The notes below the pieces were generated by a model that saw only the letters and a list, made by a program, of their open reading frames with translations, did not search any database and was not told the origin of the DNA. Made by a program: the position numbers and the translations under genes. This document shows positions 1 to 8,973 of a stretch of DNA of 59,795 bases, piece after piece; position 1 is the stretch's first letter; each line of letters opens with the position of its first letter. The DNA is from an uncultured Monoglobus sp. (GTDB taxonomy: Bacteria; Bacillota; Clostridia; Monoglobales; Monoglobaceae). Location of the stretch: assembly GCA_947630135.1 (NCBI GenBank), contig CANRGH010000015.1, positions 1 to 59,795 on the forward strand. Reading direction: 5' to 3'.

Positions 1-620
1 TCGTTCAGACGGTTTCTTATCTGCCTCACTTCGTATCGGTTGCCGCTGTCTGCGGTATGCTGACACTGTTCTTATCCTCACAGCAGACTTCCGCTGACGC
101 GTCAAGCTTTGCCAACGAGGGTATCATCAACATGATTTTGCTGAAACTCGGCCTTATCAAGCAGGGTATTCCGTTCCTCGACAGAGCCAACTGGTTCAGA
201 ACGGTTTACATCGCTTCCGATGTTTGGCAGAGCATAGGCTGGAGCGCCATTGTTTATATCGCCGCTCTGTCCGCTGTTGACCAGGAGCTGTACGAGGCCG
301 CCACTATCGACGGCGCGAGCAGAGTTCAGAAGATGTGGCACATTTCGGTTCAGCTGATCAGACCCACGATCGTTATCCTGCTGGTTATGCAGATCGGTAA
401 GATCATGTCCCTGGGCGCCGACAAAGCCCTGCTTCTGCAGCGTCCCGCAACATACACAAAGTCACAGATCTTGAGTACATACATTTACAATCAGGGTCTT
501 ACGCAAGGTGAGCTGTCGTTCTCGACCGCGGTTGGTTTGTTTAACTCGATAATCAACATTATCCTCGTTGTTGTAGCAAACTTCATCTCGAATAAGCTTA
601 CCGACACCGGATTATGGTAA
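1..620 (+). CDS. ABC transporter permease, LplB/YteP-like (5' end outside window)
   Basis: Inner-membrane permease of a carbohydrate ABC importer. The frame is already open at the first bases (it reads VQTVSYLPHFVS before the first in-frame ATG at 57), so the gene starts upstream of the window. The visible part has several hydrophobic segments and the EAA-type cytoplasmic loop 'YEAATIDGASRVQKMWHI', which in this family docks on the ATPase. It is followed 18 nt later by a second permease and then a binding lipoprotein, the usual LplB-LplC-LplA order. No ATPase gene is seen nearby; such importers often share a multitask ATPase (MsmX-like) encoded elsewhere. The pectin genes downstream suggest an oligogalacturonide or rhamnogalacturonan substrate (inference). 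Confidence 0.9.
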   Translation, partial: VQTVSYLPHFVSVAAVCGMLTLFLSSQQTSADASSFANEGIINMILLKLGLIKQGIPFLDRANWFRTVYIASDVWQSIGWSAIVYIAALSAVDQELYEAATIDGASRVQKMWHISVQLIRPTIVILLVMQIGKIMSLGADKALLLQRPATYTKSQILSTYIYNQGLTQGELSFSTAVGLFNSIINIILVVVANFISNKLTDTGLW

Positions 621-638
621 GAGAGGGGGATAATATAA

Positions 639-1532
639 ATGGTAAAAGATAATTCATTGTCATCAATCATTCTGGATATAGTAATATACGTATTCCTGAT
701 TTTACTCATGATTGTTATCCTGTATCCGATCGTATACATCTTCTCGGTTTCGCTGTCCAGTTCGGCCGCGTTTGACGCGGGTGAAGTTTGGCTCTGGCCC
801 GTTCAGCCCAACCTTGACGCGTATAAAGAGATCGTTACAGGTAAGACGGTTCCCATGTCGTTCCTGCAGGCGGTCATCAATACAATACTCTACACTGTAT
901 TGTCGCTGGCATTCACGACAACGCTGGCTTATCCGCTTTCAAGAGCAAAAGAGAGAGTTCCGTTCCACGGCCTTATCACCAAACTGGTCGTATTCACGAT
1001 GTTCTTCTCAGCAGGTATGATTCCTGTATACTTGATCGTGCAGAAGATGCATCTTCTCAACACAAGATGGGCTCTTATCCTGCCGGCGGTTATTTCGACC
1101 TATAACCTGGTTGTTATGCGTTCATTCTTTGAGGGCGTTCCGGTTGAGCTTGAGGAAGCCGCGTTTATCGACGGCGCGAACGAGTTGACTATCTTCTATA
1201 AGATAATTCTTCCGCTGTCAAAGGCCGCGCTGGCAACAGTTGGTCTGTTCTACGGCGTATACATGTGGAACCAGTGGTTCAGCGCTATGCTTTATCTGAG
1301 CGATCGTGTTAAGAACCTCTATCCTCTGCAGTACATCATCAGACAGATTGTTATGGAGAACCAGCTTGCAGCTGAGGCCGCCGCTGCCGGCGAGCTCAAC
1401 ACGGTTCAGGTAAGCACTGCCTCGCTGAAGTATGCGACGCTGTTCATCTCTATCGTTCCGATGCTGTGCGTATATCCGTTCATCCAGAAGTACTTCGTAA
1501 AGGGAGTTATGGTAGGTTCCGTAAAGGGTTAA
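639..1532 (+). CDS. ABC transporter permease, LplC/YtcP-like
   Basis: Second membrane subunit of the same importer, 297 aa, the usual length. It has about six hydrophobic segments, the first at residues 10-35, and the EAA loop 'ELEEAAFIDGANELTIFYKI' near residues 170-190. The C-terminus 'YFVKGVMVGSVKG' is typical of the YtcP group. The start ATG follows a GAGAGGGG-type ribosome site. It sits between the LplB-like permease and the lipoprotein gene on the same strand with short gaps, so co-transcription is likely. Substrate is inferred from neighbouring pectin genes only. Confidence 0.92.
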   Translation: MVKDNSLSSIILDIVIYVFLILLMIVILYPIVYIFSVSLSSSAAFDAGEVWLWPVQPNLDAYKEIVTGKTVPMSFLQAVINTILYTVLSLAFTTTLAYPLSRAKERVPFHGLITKLVVFTMFFSAGMIPVYLIVQKMHLLNTRWALILPAVISTYNLVVMRSFFEGVPVELEEAAFIDGANELTIFYKIILPLSKAALATVGLFYGVYMWNQWFSAMLYLSDRVKNLYPLQYIIRQIVMENQLAAEAAAAGELNTVQVSTASLKYATLFISIVPMLCVYPFIQKYFVKGVMVGSVKG

Positions 1533-1582
1533 TATTCGTTGACCCGCTATGTAAACTATCAGTAATATAAGGAGGAATTTAC

Positions 1583-3361
1583 ATGAAATTAAAGAAGATT
1601 GTTGCTCTGGCAACATCCGCTGTTATGGCGGTATCGCTTCTCGCCTCCTGCGGCACGAGCTCTACGCAGGGCCACATTGAGCAGGACGGCAAAACGATCT
1701 ACACCTACTACCTCAACATGTACACCCAGGACAGCAAGGGTTACGCTGAGGGTCAGGACGCGAACTTCGCTCAGCTCATCAGAGAGAAGTTCAACGTTCA
1801 GCTTGAGTACGACAGAATTCCCAGAGGCGACTGGGAGACCAAGACAAACCTGTCATACGCGGTTGGCAACGAGGCCGACGTTACGACGGGCGGCAAGGAG
1901 CCCCAGTATAAGAAGTGGGCCACAGAAGGTTATTTGGCGCCCATTCCGCAGGAAGCTTACGCGGGCGACGACTGTATCTTAAAGGATTGGAAGGCTCTCT
2001 GGAGCGAGGAAGACTTTAAGGACGTTCTGGCTCTGGCTAAGAGCTCCGACGGTGAGCTTTACTACCTGCCCACACTGAGACAGGAAAAGGCTCAGATGTG
2101 CTGGGACTACAGAAAAGACGTATTTGATCAGCTGGGCATCAAAGAGTTCCCCAAGACTATTGACGAGCTCTATGACGTATGCGCCAAGCTGAAGGCCGCT
2201 TATCCCGACAAGATTATCATTTCTTGTAACGGCATGGGCACAACATCTCCCGGTTCGGCTATCACGGGCTTCTTCCAGGCTTACTGGATCCCCGAGCTTA
2301 TCCTGACTCAACATTCATATGTTGATCCGGTAACGGGTGAGTATGTTCCCTACGCTCTCACAACCGACGCGGCTCGTGAGATGTACAAGACTCTTAAGAG
2401 ATTTAATGACGCCGGCTTCATCGACAAGGAAATCTTCTCGATCGATAAGGACACATTCTCTTCAAGACTCGCGCAGGATAACTGCTTCATCACCTATAAC
2501 TATGTTTACAACATTGAGGACTTCACAAAGAAGACCAAGGGTACAAACGCCGGCAAGAACGCCGAGTGGGCTTGGACAGCCAACATGGTTACGGCGTATC
2601 CCGAGAAGGGCACGATCTTTAAGAGAGACCCCCTGTACTCTAACTGGGGCCCCGCGTTCAGCGACGGTATTCAGGAGGATCCCGACAGATTTAACGCTCT
2701 GCTCAATATGTTCAACTGGTTCGCAACCGAGGAAGGTCAGCTCTACAACACCTATGGTGTAAAAGAGGATGATCCCGACGAGATCAAGGCGGGCGTTGCT
2801 CCCGGCAACTACAGCTATTCAATGGTAAACGGCGAGCCGCAGTTCAATCCCGGCTGGTATGATGAGAGTAATCCCGAGACCGATAAGGACGAGGATAAGC
2901 TCCTGACAGTTGAGTACGGCTCAATGGGTTCGCAGTTCAAGAAAGAGCAGCACATGTTCGACAGCATCCGCGGTAAGGAAGTTGAGGCTCTGTATGACGC
3001 GTTCATGGCGCAGCCCAACTACTACTACTTCGACCAAATTCCTATGAGATATAACGAAGAGGAAGAGCAGAGATTTGCTGACCTCGAGATCGCTCTTAAC
3101 GCTAAGAGAGACGAGTATATCCAGAGATTTTTCACCGGCGATGTTGATCCCAACAATGACGCTGACTGGAACATGTACATCTCCGACATGAACAAGGTTG
3201 GTCTGCAGGAGTTCATCGAGCTGCAGAAGACCGTTTATGAGAGAACCAAGGCTGAGATCGAGAAGGAAGAGGCCGAGTTGGCCGCTGCCGAGGCTGAGGC
3301 TGACGGCGAGGCTGCTCCCGCTGACGCCGCTCCCGCCGAGGAAGCTCCCGCGGCTGAGTAG
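1583..3361 (+). CDS. Extracellular solute-binding lipoprotein, LplA-like
   Basis: Sugar-binding lipoprotein of the importer, 592 aa, within the range of the large LplA class. The N-terminus is a lipoprotein signal peptide with lipobox LASC, so Cys23 should be lipidated and the protein anchored on the outside of the membrane. The middle shows the periplasmic-binding fold signature of this class (for example 'PTLRQEKAQMCWDYRKDVF'). An AAGGAGGAA ribosome site precedes ATG 1583. The last 40 or so residues are a low-complexity Glu/Ala/Pro tail with no obvious domain. A terminator-like hairpin lies 100 nt downstream. The ligand is probably an oligosaccharide from pectin, inferred from the downstream enzymes. 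Confidence 0.92.
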   Translation: MKLKKIVALATSAVMAVSLLASCGTSSTQGHIEQDGKTIYTYYLNMYTQDSKGYAEGQDANFAQLIREKFNVQLEYDRIPRGDWETKTNLSYAVGNEADVTTGGKEPQYKKWATEGYLAPIPQEAYAGDDCILKDWKALWSEEDFKDVLALAKSSDGELYYLPTLRQEKAQMCWDYRKDVFDQLGIKEFPKTIDELYDVCAKLKAAYPDKIIISCNGMGTTSPGSAITGFFQAYWIPELILTQHSYVDPVTGEYVPYALTTDAAREMYKTLKRFNDAGFIDKEIFSIDKDTFSSRLAQDNCFITYNYVYNIEDFTKKTKGTNAGKNAEWAWTANMVTAYPEKGTIFKRDPLYSNWGPAFSDGIQEDPDRFNALLNMFNWFATEEGQLYNTYGVKEDDPDEIKAGVAPGNYSYSMVNGEPQFNPGWYDESNPETDKDEDKLLTVEYGSMGSQFKKEQHMFDSIRGKEVEALYDAFMAQPNYYYFDQIPMRYNEEEEQRFADLEIALNAKRDEYIQRFFTGDVDPNNDADWNMYISDMNKVGLQEFIELQKTVYERTKAEIEKEEAELAAAEAEADGEAAPADAAPAEEAPAAE

Positions 3362-3462
3362 TCCGGCTTAAAGGTTCATTGCCGAAAAGTCTGAGGCAGC
3401 AGAACGGTAAACAGCGAAAGCCCGAACCGGATAATTGCCGAGACTTAAGGAATTGAAAATCA

Positions 3463-3495
3463 GACAACTGCCAATTATTTGGCAGTTGTCTTTTT
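3463..3495 (+). terminator. Rho-independent terminator after the binding-protein gene
   Basis: A perfect 12-bp stem (GACAACTGCCAA / TTGGCAGTTGTC) with a TTAT loop is followed by TTTTT. It sits between the lipoprotein gene and the pectinesterase gene, whose ribosome site CGGAGGA starts six nucleotides after the T-run. It may therefore attenuate rather than fully separate the two parts of the locus. Confidence 0.85.
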
Positions 3496-3513
3496 CTGTA
3501 CGGAGGATAAAAC

Positions 3514-4452
3514 ATGAACATAATTGTAAGAAAAGATCACAAAACGATCATGCCGGCGCTCGAGGCGGCGCGCCCCGGTGACACGCTGATCCTGCCATCG
3601 GGAATATACCGAGAGAAGGTGTATGTCGATAAGCCGGACATTTCGTTTATAGGCGACGGCCACGTCATGATAACCTATGACGCCGCGAGCGGTGAGCTCG
3701 CGCCGGGCGGCGGGAGCTATGACACGTTCTCATCCGCGACATTGACGATTAAGGAAAGCGCGAAAAACTTTAAGGCCGACAACATAACGATCGAGAACTC
3801 ATATAACCGCCTAGGCCTCGACAGAAAGGTTACGCAGGCCGTCGCGGTAAGCTGCGGCGCTGACGGCGCGGCGTTTTATGACTGCAATATCCTCGGATGG
3901 CAGGACACGCTTTATTTAAGCGGCGGCAGGCAGTTTTTCCTTGACTGCTACATAGAGGGCAGCGTAGATTTTATCTTCGGTGATGCTCAGGTTTTGTTTG
4001 AGGACTGCGATATAAACTGCGTGCGCGAGAGGTCATATATTTCGGCCGCGAACACGTCGGAGTGCGATCCCGCGGGTTTTGTGTTCTATCACTGCTATAT
4101 CAGCGCCTGCGAGGGCTGCGGAGAAATATATCTCGGCCGCCCATGGCGGGCCGAGCGCGAGGGAATTAATTCCGCCACCGCTTTTATCGAGTGCACATAT
4201 AACTGCGATATAGCGCCCGCCGGCTGGCTGCCTTGGCACCTTAAACCCGGTGAGGAAGCTCTGAACACGAGATATTTTGAGTACAAAAACACAAACGGCC
4301 ACGGAGAGCCCGCGGACACGAGCGGCAGGGCGGAATGGAGTCGTCAGCTCACCCGCGCGGAGGCGGAGGAGCTCATGTCATACATAGGAAAATGCGCCAA
4401 ATATCCCGACGAGGACGCGCATGAGCATCATGAACATAATAATGATGCCTGA
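3514..4452 (+). CDS. Pectin methylesterase (CE8), intracellular type
   Basis: Removes methyl groups from esterified galacturonans. The 312-aa right-handed beta-helix protein carries the family motifs in order: 'GWQDTLY' with Asp131, 'VDFIFGDA' with Asp152 (the catalytic aspartate pair), and 'YLGRPWR' with Arg212. No signal peptide is visible: the protein starts directly with 'MNIIVRKDHKTIMPALE', so it should act in the cytoplasm on imported oligomers. The C-terminus is His/Glu-rich. CGGAGGATAA precedes the ATG. It lies between the ABC importer and the polygalacturonase, which fits de-esterification before hydrolysis. Confidence 0.93.
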   Translation: MNIIVRKDHKTIMPALEAARPGDTLILPSGIYREKVYVDKPDISFIGDGHVMITYDAASGELAPGGGSYDTFSSATLTIKESAKNFKADNITIENSYNRLGLDRKVTQAVAVSCGADGAAFYDCNILGWQDTLYLSGGRQFFLDCYIEGSVDFIFGDAQVLFEDCDINCVRERSYISAANTSECDPAGFVFYHCYISACEGCGEIYLGRPWRAEREGINSATAFIECTYNCDIAPAGWLPWHLKPGEEALNTRYFEYKNTNGHGEPADTSGRAEWSRQLTRAEAEELMSYIGKCAKYPDEDAHEHHEHNNDA

Positions 4453-4489
4453 TTTTATTAATATTGTGACAATATTTCCTCAAAAGGGA

Positions 4490-4518
4490 TTGACTTTATT
4501 TGCCTGAAGATATATAAT
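4490..4518 (+). promoter_or_regulatory. SigA-type promoter for the polygalacturonase-uxaBA operon
   Basis: TTGACT (4490-4495), exact 17-nt spacer, TATAAT (4513-4518), in an AT-rich gap of 111 nt directly upstream of the GH28 gene. It suggests the catabolic enzymes have their own transcript in addition to any read-through from the transporter genes. No clear operator palindrome was recognised. Confidence 0.8.
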
Positions 4519-4563
4519 ATTTTTGAATAATTAATTATAATAAGTGTCAAACGGAGGTTTATT

Positions 4564-6045
4564 ATGAGCACTTTATCATCTGTTCTTGACGTCACTCAAT
4601 ACGGCGTGATCGGGGACGGCAAAACCAACAATACAAAAGCGATAGCCGGGGTTATTGCGAAGCTTAAGGAACTGGGCGGCGGTACGCTGTACTTCCCTCC
4701 CGGTGAGTATGTGACAGGTTCGATCATGCTCGGCGATTTTATGACGCTCTACCTTGAGGGCGGCGCCGTAATTCTGGGCAGCGAAAATCCCGACGATTAC
4801 CCCATGCTCACAAACAAGGAGATAGAGGGTTACAACAGAGGCGGACACGCGGGCTTGGTGTGCGCGGTTAAGGCGAAGCGCGTGACCGTTACAGGCCGCG
4901 GCATTATCGACGGCAGAGGCTATTACTGGTGGGACGATCCCGAGAACCAGCACAGACCCAGAGCCTTCCAGCCCATTTTGTGCAACAATGTTCGCTTAGA
5001 GGGAATAACCATCAGAAACTCGGCAATGTGGACGGTTCACCCCATCTGCTGCCTCAATGTTGTTATTGACGGCATTTCGGTCCGCAACCCCGCAGACTCG
5101 CCGAACACCGACGGCATTAACCCCGAGAGCTGCCGCAATGTACGTATTTCCAACTGCTCGATCACCGTTGGCGACGACTGCGTAACGCTCAAGTCGGGCA
5201 CCGAGGACGACGATCTTCAAAAGCAGCACGCCTGCGAAAACATTACGATCACTAACTGCACAATGAACGACGGCCACGGCGGCGTTGTTATCGGCAGCGA
5301 GATGTCGGGCGGAGTCAGAAACGTTACAATATCCAACTGCGTGTTCAACGGCACCGACAGAGGCATCAGAATTAAGACGCGCCGCAAGAGAGGCGGATTT
5401 GTTAAGGACGTCAGAATTGACAACATCATCATGTATGACGTGTTCTCGCCTCTGACGATCAACGGCTATTATCAGTGCGGCGGCACCGACCCAAATGACG
5501 AGGAGCTGTTCAGCCTGAAGGCCAGACCGGTCGAGGACAACACGCCCGTGTTCAAAAACATCTACATAAGCAACGTCACGGCCCGCGAGGTAAAGTGCGC
5601 GGCGGGATATATCTACGGCCTGCCCGAGATGCCCGTTAAGGGTCTGCATATCGACAACTTTGTTTGCACAATGACAAAGGGCGAGCACAATGTCGCCAGC
5701 GAGCCTATCATGGCATGGCATGTTGACCCCGTAAGCCACTACGGCTTCTACTGCGCCAACATGAAGGACGTGTGCTTCAACAACATTCACATCACAGCCG
5801 AGCAGTCGCCCTCGATAATAATCGAGCAGTCTGACTCTGTAAAGATCAGCGGCATGACCTCTCCCGGAGACAACACCGCGGTCCGCATCAGAAAGTCGAC
5901 CGACATTCTGCTCAGCAACTCGCTTATCTCGCCGACCGCCGAGACATTCCTTGAGGTTGACGAGGAGTCCAAAAAATCCCTTGCGATCAACGGCGTTGCC
6001 GTCACCGACAAGGAGAGACAGACAGTAATGACAATTATTGATTAA
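4564..6045 (+). CDS. Polygalacturonase, GH28 (probably exo-acting, cytoplasmic)
   Basis: Hydrolyses alpha-1,4-galacturonan chains. All GH28 signature motifs are present: NTD (181-183), DD (204-205), GHG (237-239) and RIK (269-271). The 493-aa length and the N-terminal 'VTQYGVIGDGKTNNTKAI' fit the bacterial exo-polygalacturonosidase-like group. No signal peptide is seen, so it is probably intracellular and works on oligogalacturonides brought in by the upstream importer. An ACGGAGG ribosome site precedes the ATG. It is followed 18 nt later by uxaB. An endo-acting enzyme is less likely given the missing export signal, but linkage specificity cannot be read from sequence. Confidence 0.93.
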   Translation: MSTLSSVLDVTQYGVIGDGKTNNTKAIAGVIAKLKELGGGTLYFPPGEYVTGSIMLGDFMTLYLEGGAVILGSENPDDYPMLTNKEIEGYNRGGHAGLVCAVKAKRVTVTGRGIIDGRGYYWWDDPENQHRPRAFQPILCNNVRLEGITIRNSAMWTVHPICCLNVVIDGISVRNPADSPNTDGINPESCRNVRISNCSITVGDDCVTLKSGTEDDDLQKQHACENITITNCTMNDGHGGVVIGSEMSGGVRNVTISNCVFNGTDRGIRIKTRRKRGGFVKDVRIDNIIMYDVFSPLTINGYYQCGGTDPNDEELFSLKARPVEDNTPVFKNIYISNVTAREVKCAAGYIYGLPEMPVKGLHIDNFVCTMTKGEHNVASEPIMAWHVDPVSHYGFYCANMKDVCFNNIHITAEQSPSIIIEQSDSVKISGMTSPGDNTAVRIRKSTDILLSNSLISPTAETFLEVDEESKKSLAINGVAVTDKERQTVMTIID

Positions 6046-6063
6046 TAAATAGGAGGGTTTAAA

Positions 6064-7437
6064 ATGGAAAGGTTAAAAAGAAAAGAACAATGTCAGCTTA
6101 AAGAGCGGTTCCTGCAGTTCGGCGAGGGCAATTTCCTCCGCGGATTTGTGGATTGGATGATCGACCGCCTGAACAAGGAAAACGGCTATGACGGCGGAGT
6201 GGTTGTGGTTCAGCCCGTGAACGTGGGCCCTGTTGTGAAGTTCCTCAACGAGCAGGATGGACTTTACACTCTGTATCTGCGCGGCCTCTTGAACGGCGAA
6301 AAGGTAGAGGAGACAAGAGTCGTTGAGTGTATCACAAGAGGCATCAATCCCTTTGAGGATACCGACGCGTTTTACGCCTGCGCCGAAAATCCCGACCTGC
6401 GCTACATAATCTCGAACACCACCGAGGCGGGCATAGAGTACAAGCCCGATCAGGACCCGAACGATTTCGAGGCGCTCACATTCCCCGGCAAGCTCACAAC
6501 GTTTATGAAAAAGAGATACGACGCGGGCCTGCCCGGATTTTTGCTGCTGCCCTGCGAGCTTATCGACAAGAACGGCGACGAGCTCAAGAAGTGCATCAAA
6601 AAGCATGCCGCGGACTTTGGCTACGGCGACGATTTCATCAAGTGGGTCGATGAGGAAAACTATTTCACCAACACGCTGGTTGACAGAATTGTTACGGGCT
6701 ATCCGCGCGACACGGCGGCCGAGATGGAGAAGGAGTACGGCTATCTTGACAACGTTATCGACACGGCCGAGATATTCCACCTGTGGGTTATCCAGGGCGA
6801 CAAGAAGTACGCCGAGGAGCTGCCCTTTGACAAGCTGGGCATGAACGTTCTGTGGACTGACGACGTTACTCCCTACAAGAAGAGAAAGGTAAGGATCTTA
6901 AACGGCGCTCATACTATGATGGTTCTGGCCGCGCACCTTGCGGGCATCGAGACGGTCAAAGAGGCTATGGATGACGAGCTTATTTATAACTTCATGCACA
7001 AGGGCCTGTTTGAGGAGATAATCCCCACGCTCGACCTGCCCAAGGACGAGCTGACGCAGTTCGCGAACGACGTTATCGAGCGTTTCAAGAACCCGTTCAT
7101 CAAGCACTATCTGCTGAGCATCGCTCTTAATTCTGTATCAAAATATCAGGTAAGAGTTCTGCCCTCGGTTCTTGAATACATAAAGGCGAACAACAAGGAG
7201 CCTGATTGTCTGGTATTCTCGCTGGCCGCGCTTATCGCGTTCTACAGAACCGATGCCGCCAACGACAACGCCGACGTTATGGCGTTCATGAAGGACGCGT
7301 CCGTCGCCGATATTCTGGCAAAGACCGAGTATTGGGGACAGGATTTGAGCTTCCTCAAGCCCTCGATAGACAAATATCTCGCCGCGATCGACGAAAAAGG
7401 TATCAGAGGCGCGATGCAGGACGTTGTAAACGGCTGA
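6064..7437 (+). CDS. uxaB: Tagaturonate reductase (altronate oxidoreductase)
   Basis: NAD-dependent reduction of D-tagaturonate to D-altronate, the second step of galacturonate catabolism after the isomerase UxaC (not in the window). The 457-aa protein belongs to the mannitol dehydrogenase superfamily. The N-terminus 'RFLQFGEGNFLRGFVDWM' is the family's nucleotide-binding signature, and 'KVRILNGAHTMMVLAAHLAG' carries the catalytic-region Asn-Gly-x-His. TAGGAGGG precedes the ATG. It sits in the tight operon GH28-uxaB-uxaA. Mannonate oxidoreductase (UxuB) is the alternative, but pairing with altronate dehydratase favours UxaB. Confidence 0.92.
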   Translation: MERLKRKEQCQLKERFLQFGEGNFLRGFVDWMIDRLNKENGYDGGVVVVQPVNVGPVVKFLNEQDGLYTLYLRGLLNGEKVEETRVVECITRGINPFEDTDAFYACAENPDLRYIISNTTEAGIEYKPDQDPNDFEALTFPGKLTTFMKKRYDAGLPGFLLLPCELIDKNGDELKKCIKKHAADFGYGDDFIKWVDEENYFTNTLVDRIVTGYPRDTAAEMEKEYGYLDNVIDTAEIFHLWVIQGDKKYAEELPFDKLGMNVLWTDDVTPYKKRKVRILNGAHTMMVLAAHLAGIETVKEAMDDELIYNFMHKGLFEEIIPTLDLPKDELTQFANDVIERFKNPFIKHYLLSIALNSVSKYQVRVLPSVLEYIKANNKEPDCLVFSLAALIAFYRTDAANDNADVMAFMKDASVADILAKTEYWGQDLSFLKPSIDKYLAAIDEKGIRGAMQDVVNG

Positions 7438-7453
7438 TCTGGAGGGCGAAAAC

Positions 7454-8869
7454 ATGGCAAAAATCAAGATAAGCCCCCTTGACAACGTGGAGGTAAACGT
7501 GGGCGGCGAGTACGACGGCCACAAGACAGCCATCCGCGACATCAAAAAGGGCGAGAACATTATAAAATACGGTTATCCGATAGGCCACGCCTTGGAGGAC
7601 ATCAAGGCGGGCGAGCATGTGCACACCCACAACATCAAGACCAACTTAAGCGGCATACTTGAGTATAAGTATGAGCCCGTTGACTGCGCGGTCAAAAAGG
7701 CGGACGATAAGCTTACGTTTAACGGCTATGTCCGCGACGACGGCAGCGTGGGCATCCGCAACGAGATCTGGATAGTCAACACCGTGGGCTGCATCAACAA
7801 GACCTCCGAGAAGCTGGCGAAGCTTGCGAACGAGAAGTATGCGGGCAGGACCGACGGAGTGTTTACCTTCGTTCACCCCTTCGGCTGCTCACAGCTCGGC
7901 GACGACCAGAAAACCACGCAGGCAATATTAAAGGGATTGGTTAACCACCCCAACGCCGCGGGCGTGCTGGTTCTGGGCCTCGGCTGCGAAAACAACAATA
8001 TCCCGGTGTTCAAAGAGGTGCTCGGCGAGTATAACCCCGACAGAGTAAAGTTTATGTCAACCCAGGAGTACGACGACGAGCTTGAGCAGGGCTTAAAGCT
8101 CATTGGCGAGCTGGTTGAGTACGCGCAGAAGTTTGAGAGGACGCCCTGCGACATTTCAAAGCTGGTTGTCGGCCTCAAGTGCGGCGGCAGCGACGGATTT
8201 TCGGGCCTAACGGCAAATCCGCTGGTCGGTCAGTTCTCCGACCTGCTTATCGCTCACGGCGGCAGCACGATACTGACCGAGGTGCCCGAGATGTTCGGCG
8301 CCGAGACTCTGCTGATGAACAGGTGCCGCGACGAGGAGACATTTAACAAGGTTGTTGATCTTATCAACAACTTTAAGGAATACTTCATGCGCCACAATCA
8401 GGTCGTTTATGAAAATCCCTCGCCCGGCAACAAAAAGGGCGGAATTACCACTCTTGAGGATAAGTCGCTCGGCTGCGTTCAAAAGAGCGGCACAGGCGAG
8501 GTTGTTGACGTTATCCAGATCGGCGAGCATGTCAAGAAGCAGGGCCTTAACCTGCTGACCGGCCCCGGCAACGATATTGTGGCCGTGACCAATCTGACTG
8601 CCTCGGGCTGCCATATGGTTCTGTTCACGACGGGCCGCGGCACTCCGGTGGGCGCTCCGGTTCCCACGATAAAGATCTCGTCAAATTCGGGCCTTGCCGA
8701 GCGCAAGCCTCACTGGATCGACTTCAACGCGGGCCCCATTGTGGAGGGCGAAGTCCTCACGCAGGATCTGCTGAAATTTGTTATCGACATAGCGAACGGA
8801 CAGCAGACCAACAACGAGAAGAACGGCTATCGCGAGATCTCGATCTTCAAAGACGGAGTAGTGCTTTAA
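7454..8869 (+). CDS. uxaA: Altronate dehydratase
   Basis: Dehydrates D-altronate to 2-keto-3-deoxygluconate. The 471-aa single-chain protein joins the N-terminal SAF domain (about residues 1-95, 'GENIIKYGYPIGHALEDIKAG') to the large catalytic domain. The latter shows the typical Cys/His motifs 'HPFGCSQLGDD', 'GLGCENNN', 'LKCGGSDGFSGLTANP' and 'GCHMVLFTTGRGTP'. A TGGAGGG ribosome site precedes the ATG, 16 nt after uxaB. KDG kinase and aldolase are not in the window. Confidence 0.95.
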   Translation: MAKIKISPLDNVEVNVGGEYDGHKTAIRDIKKGENIIKYGYPIGHALEDIKAGEHVHTHNIKTNLSGILEYKYEPVDCAVKKADDKLTFNGYVRDDGSVGIRNEIWIVNTVGCINKTSEKLAKLANEKYAGRTDGVFTFVHPFGCSQLGDDQKTTQAILKGLVNHPNAAGVLVLGLGCENNNIPVFKEVLGEYNPDRVKFMSTQEYDDELEQGLKLIGELVEYAQKFERTPCDISKLVVGLKCGGSDGFSGLTANPLVGQFSDLLIAHGGSTILTEVPEMFGAETLLMNRCRDEETFNKVVDLINNFKEYFMRHNQVVYENPSPGNKKGGITTLEDKSLGCVQKSGTGEVVDVIQIGEHVKKQGLNLLTGPGNDIVAVTNLTASGCHMVLFTTGRGTPVGAPVPTIKISSNSGLAERKPHWIDFNAGPIVEGEVLTQDLLKFVIDIANGQQTNNEKNGYREISIFKDGVVL

Positions 8870-8886
8870 AAAATAATATGTTGTTT

Positions 8887-8915
8887 CCCCTTCCCGATTA
8901 GTTATCGGGAAGGGG
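8887..8915 (+). terminator. Hairpin after uxaA (probable terminator)
   Basis: A perfect 12-bp stem (CCCCTTCCCGAT / ATCGGGAAGGGG) with a TAGTT loop, 17 nt after the uxaA stop. The run after the stem is not T-rich, so termination strength is uncertain. Confidence 0.6.
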
Positions 8916-8925
8916 ATTGCGACAA

Positions 8926-8958
8926 TTCTAATCGCTATTCGCTAATCACTAATCACTA
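8926..8958 (-). repeat. Family III 'stop' repeat, solitary inverted copy
   Basis: Read on the minus strand this is AACATAGTGATTAG followed by further GATTAG/GAATAG units. It is the same repeat that forms the ends of the element at 12685-12941 and that recurs at least seven times in the prophage. Here it lies just before the ribosome site (TAGGAGG) of the GH43 gene. Confidence 0.75.
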
Positions 8959-8973
8959 TGTTAGGAGGACATT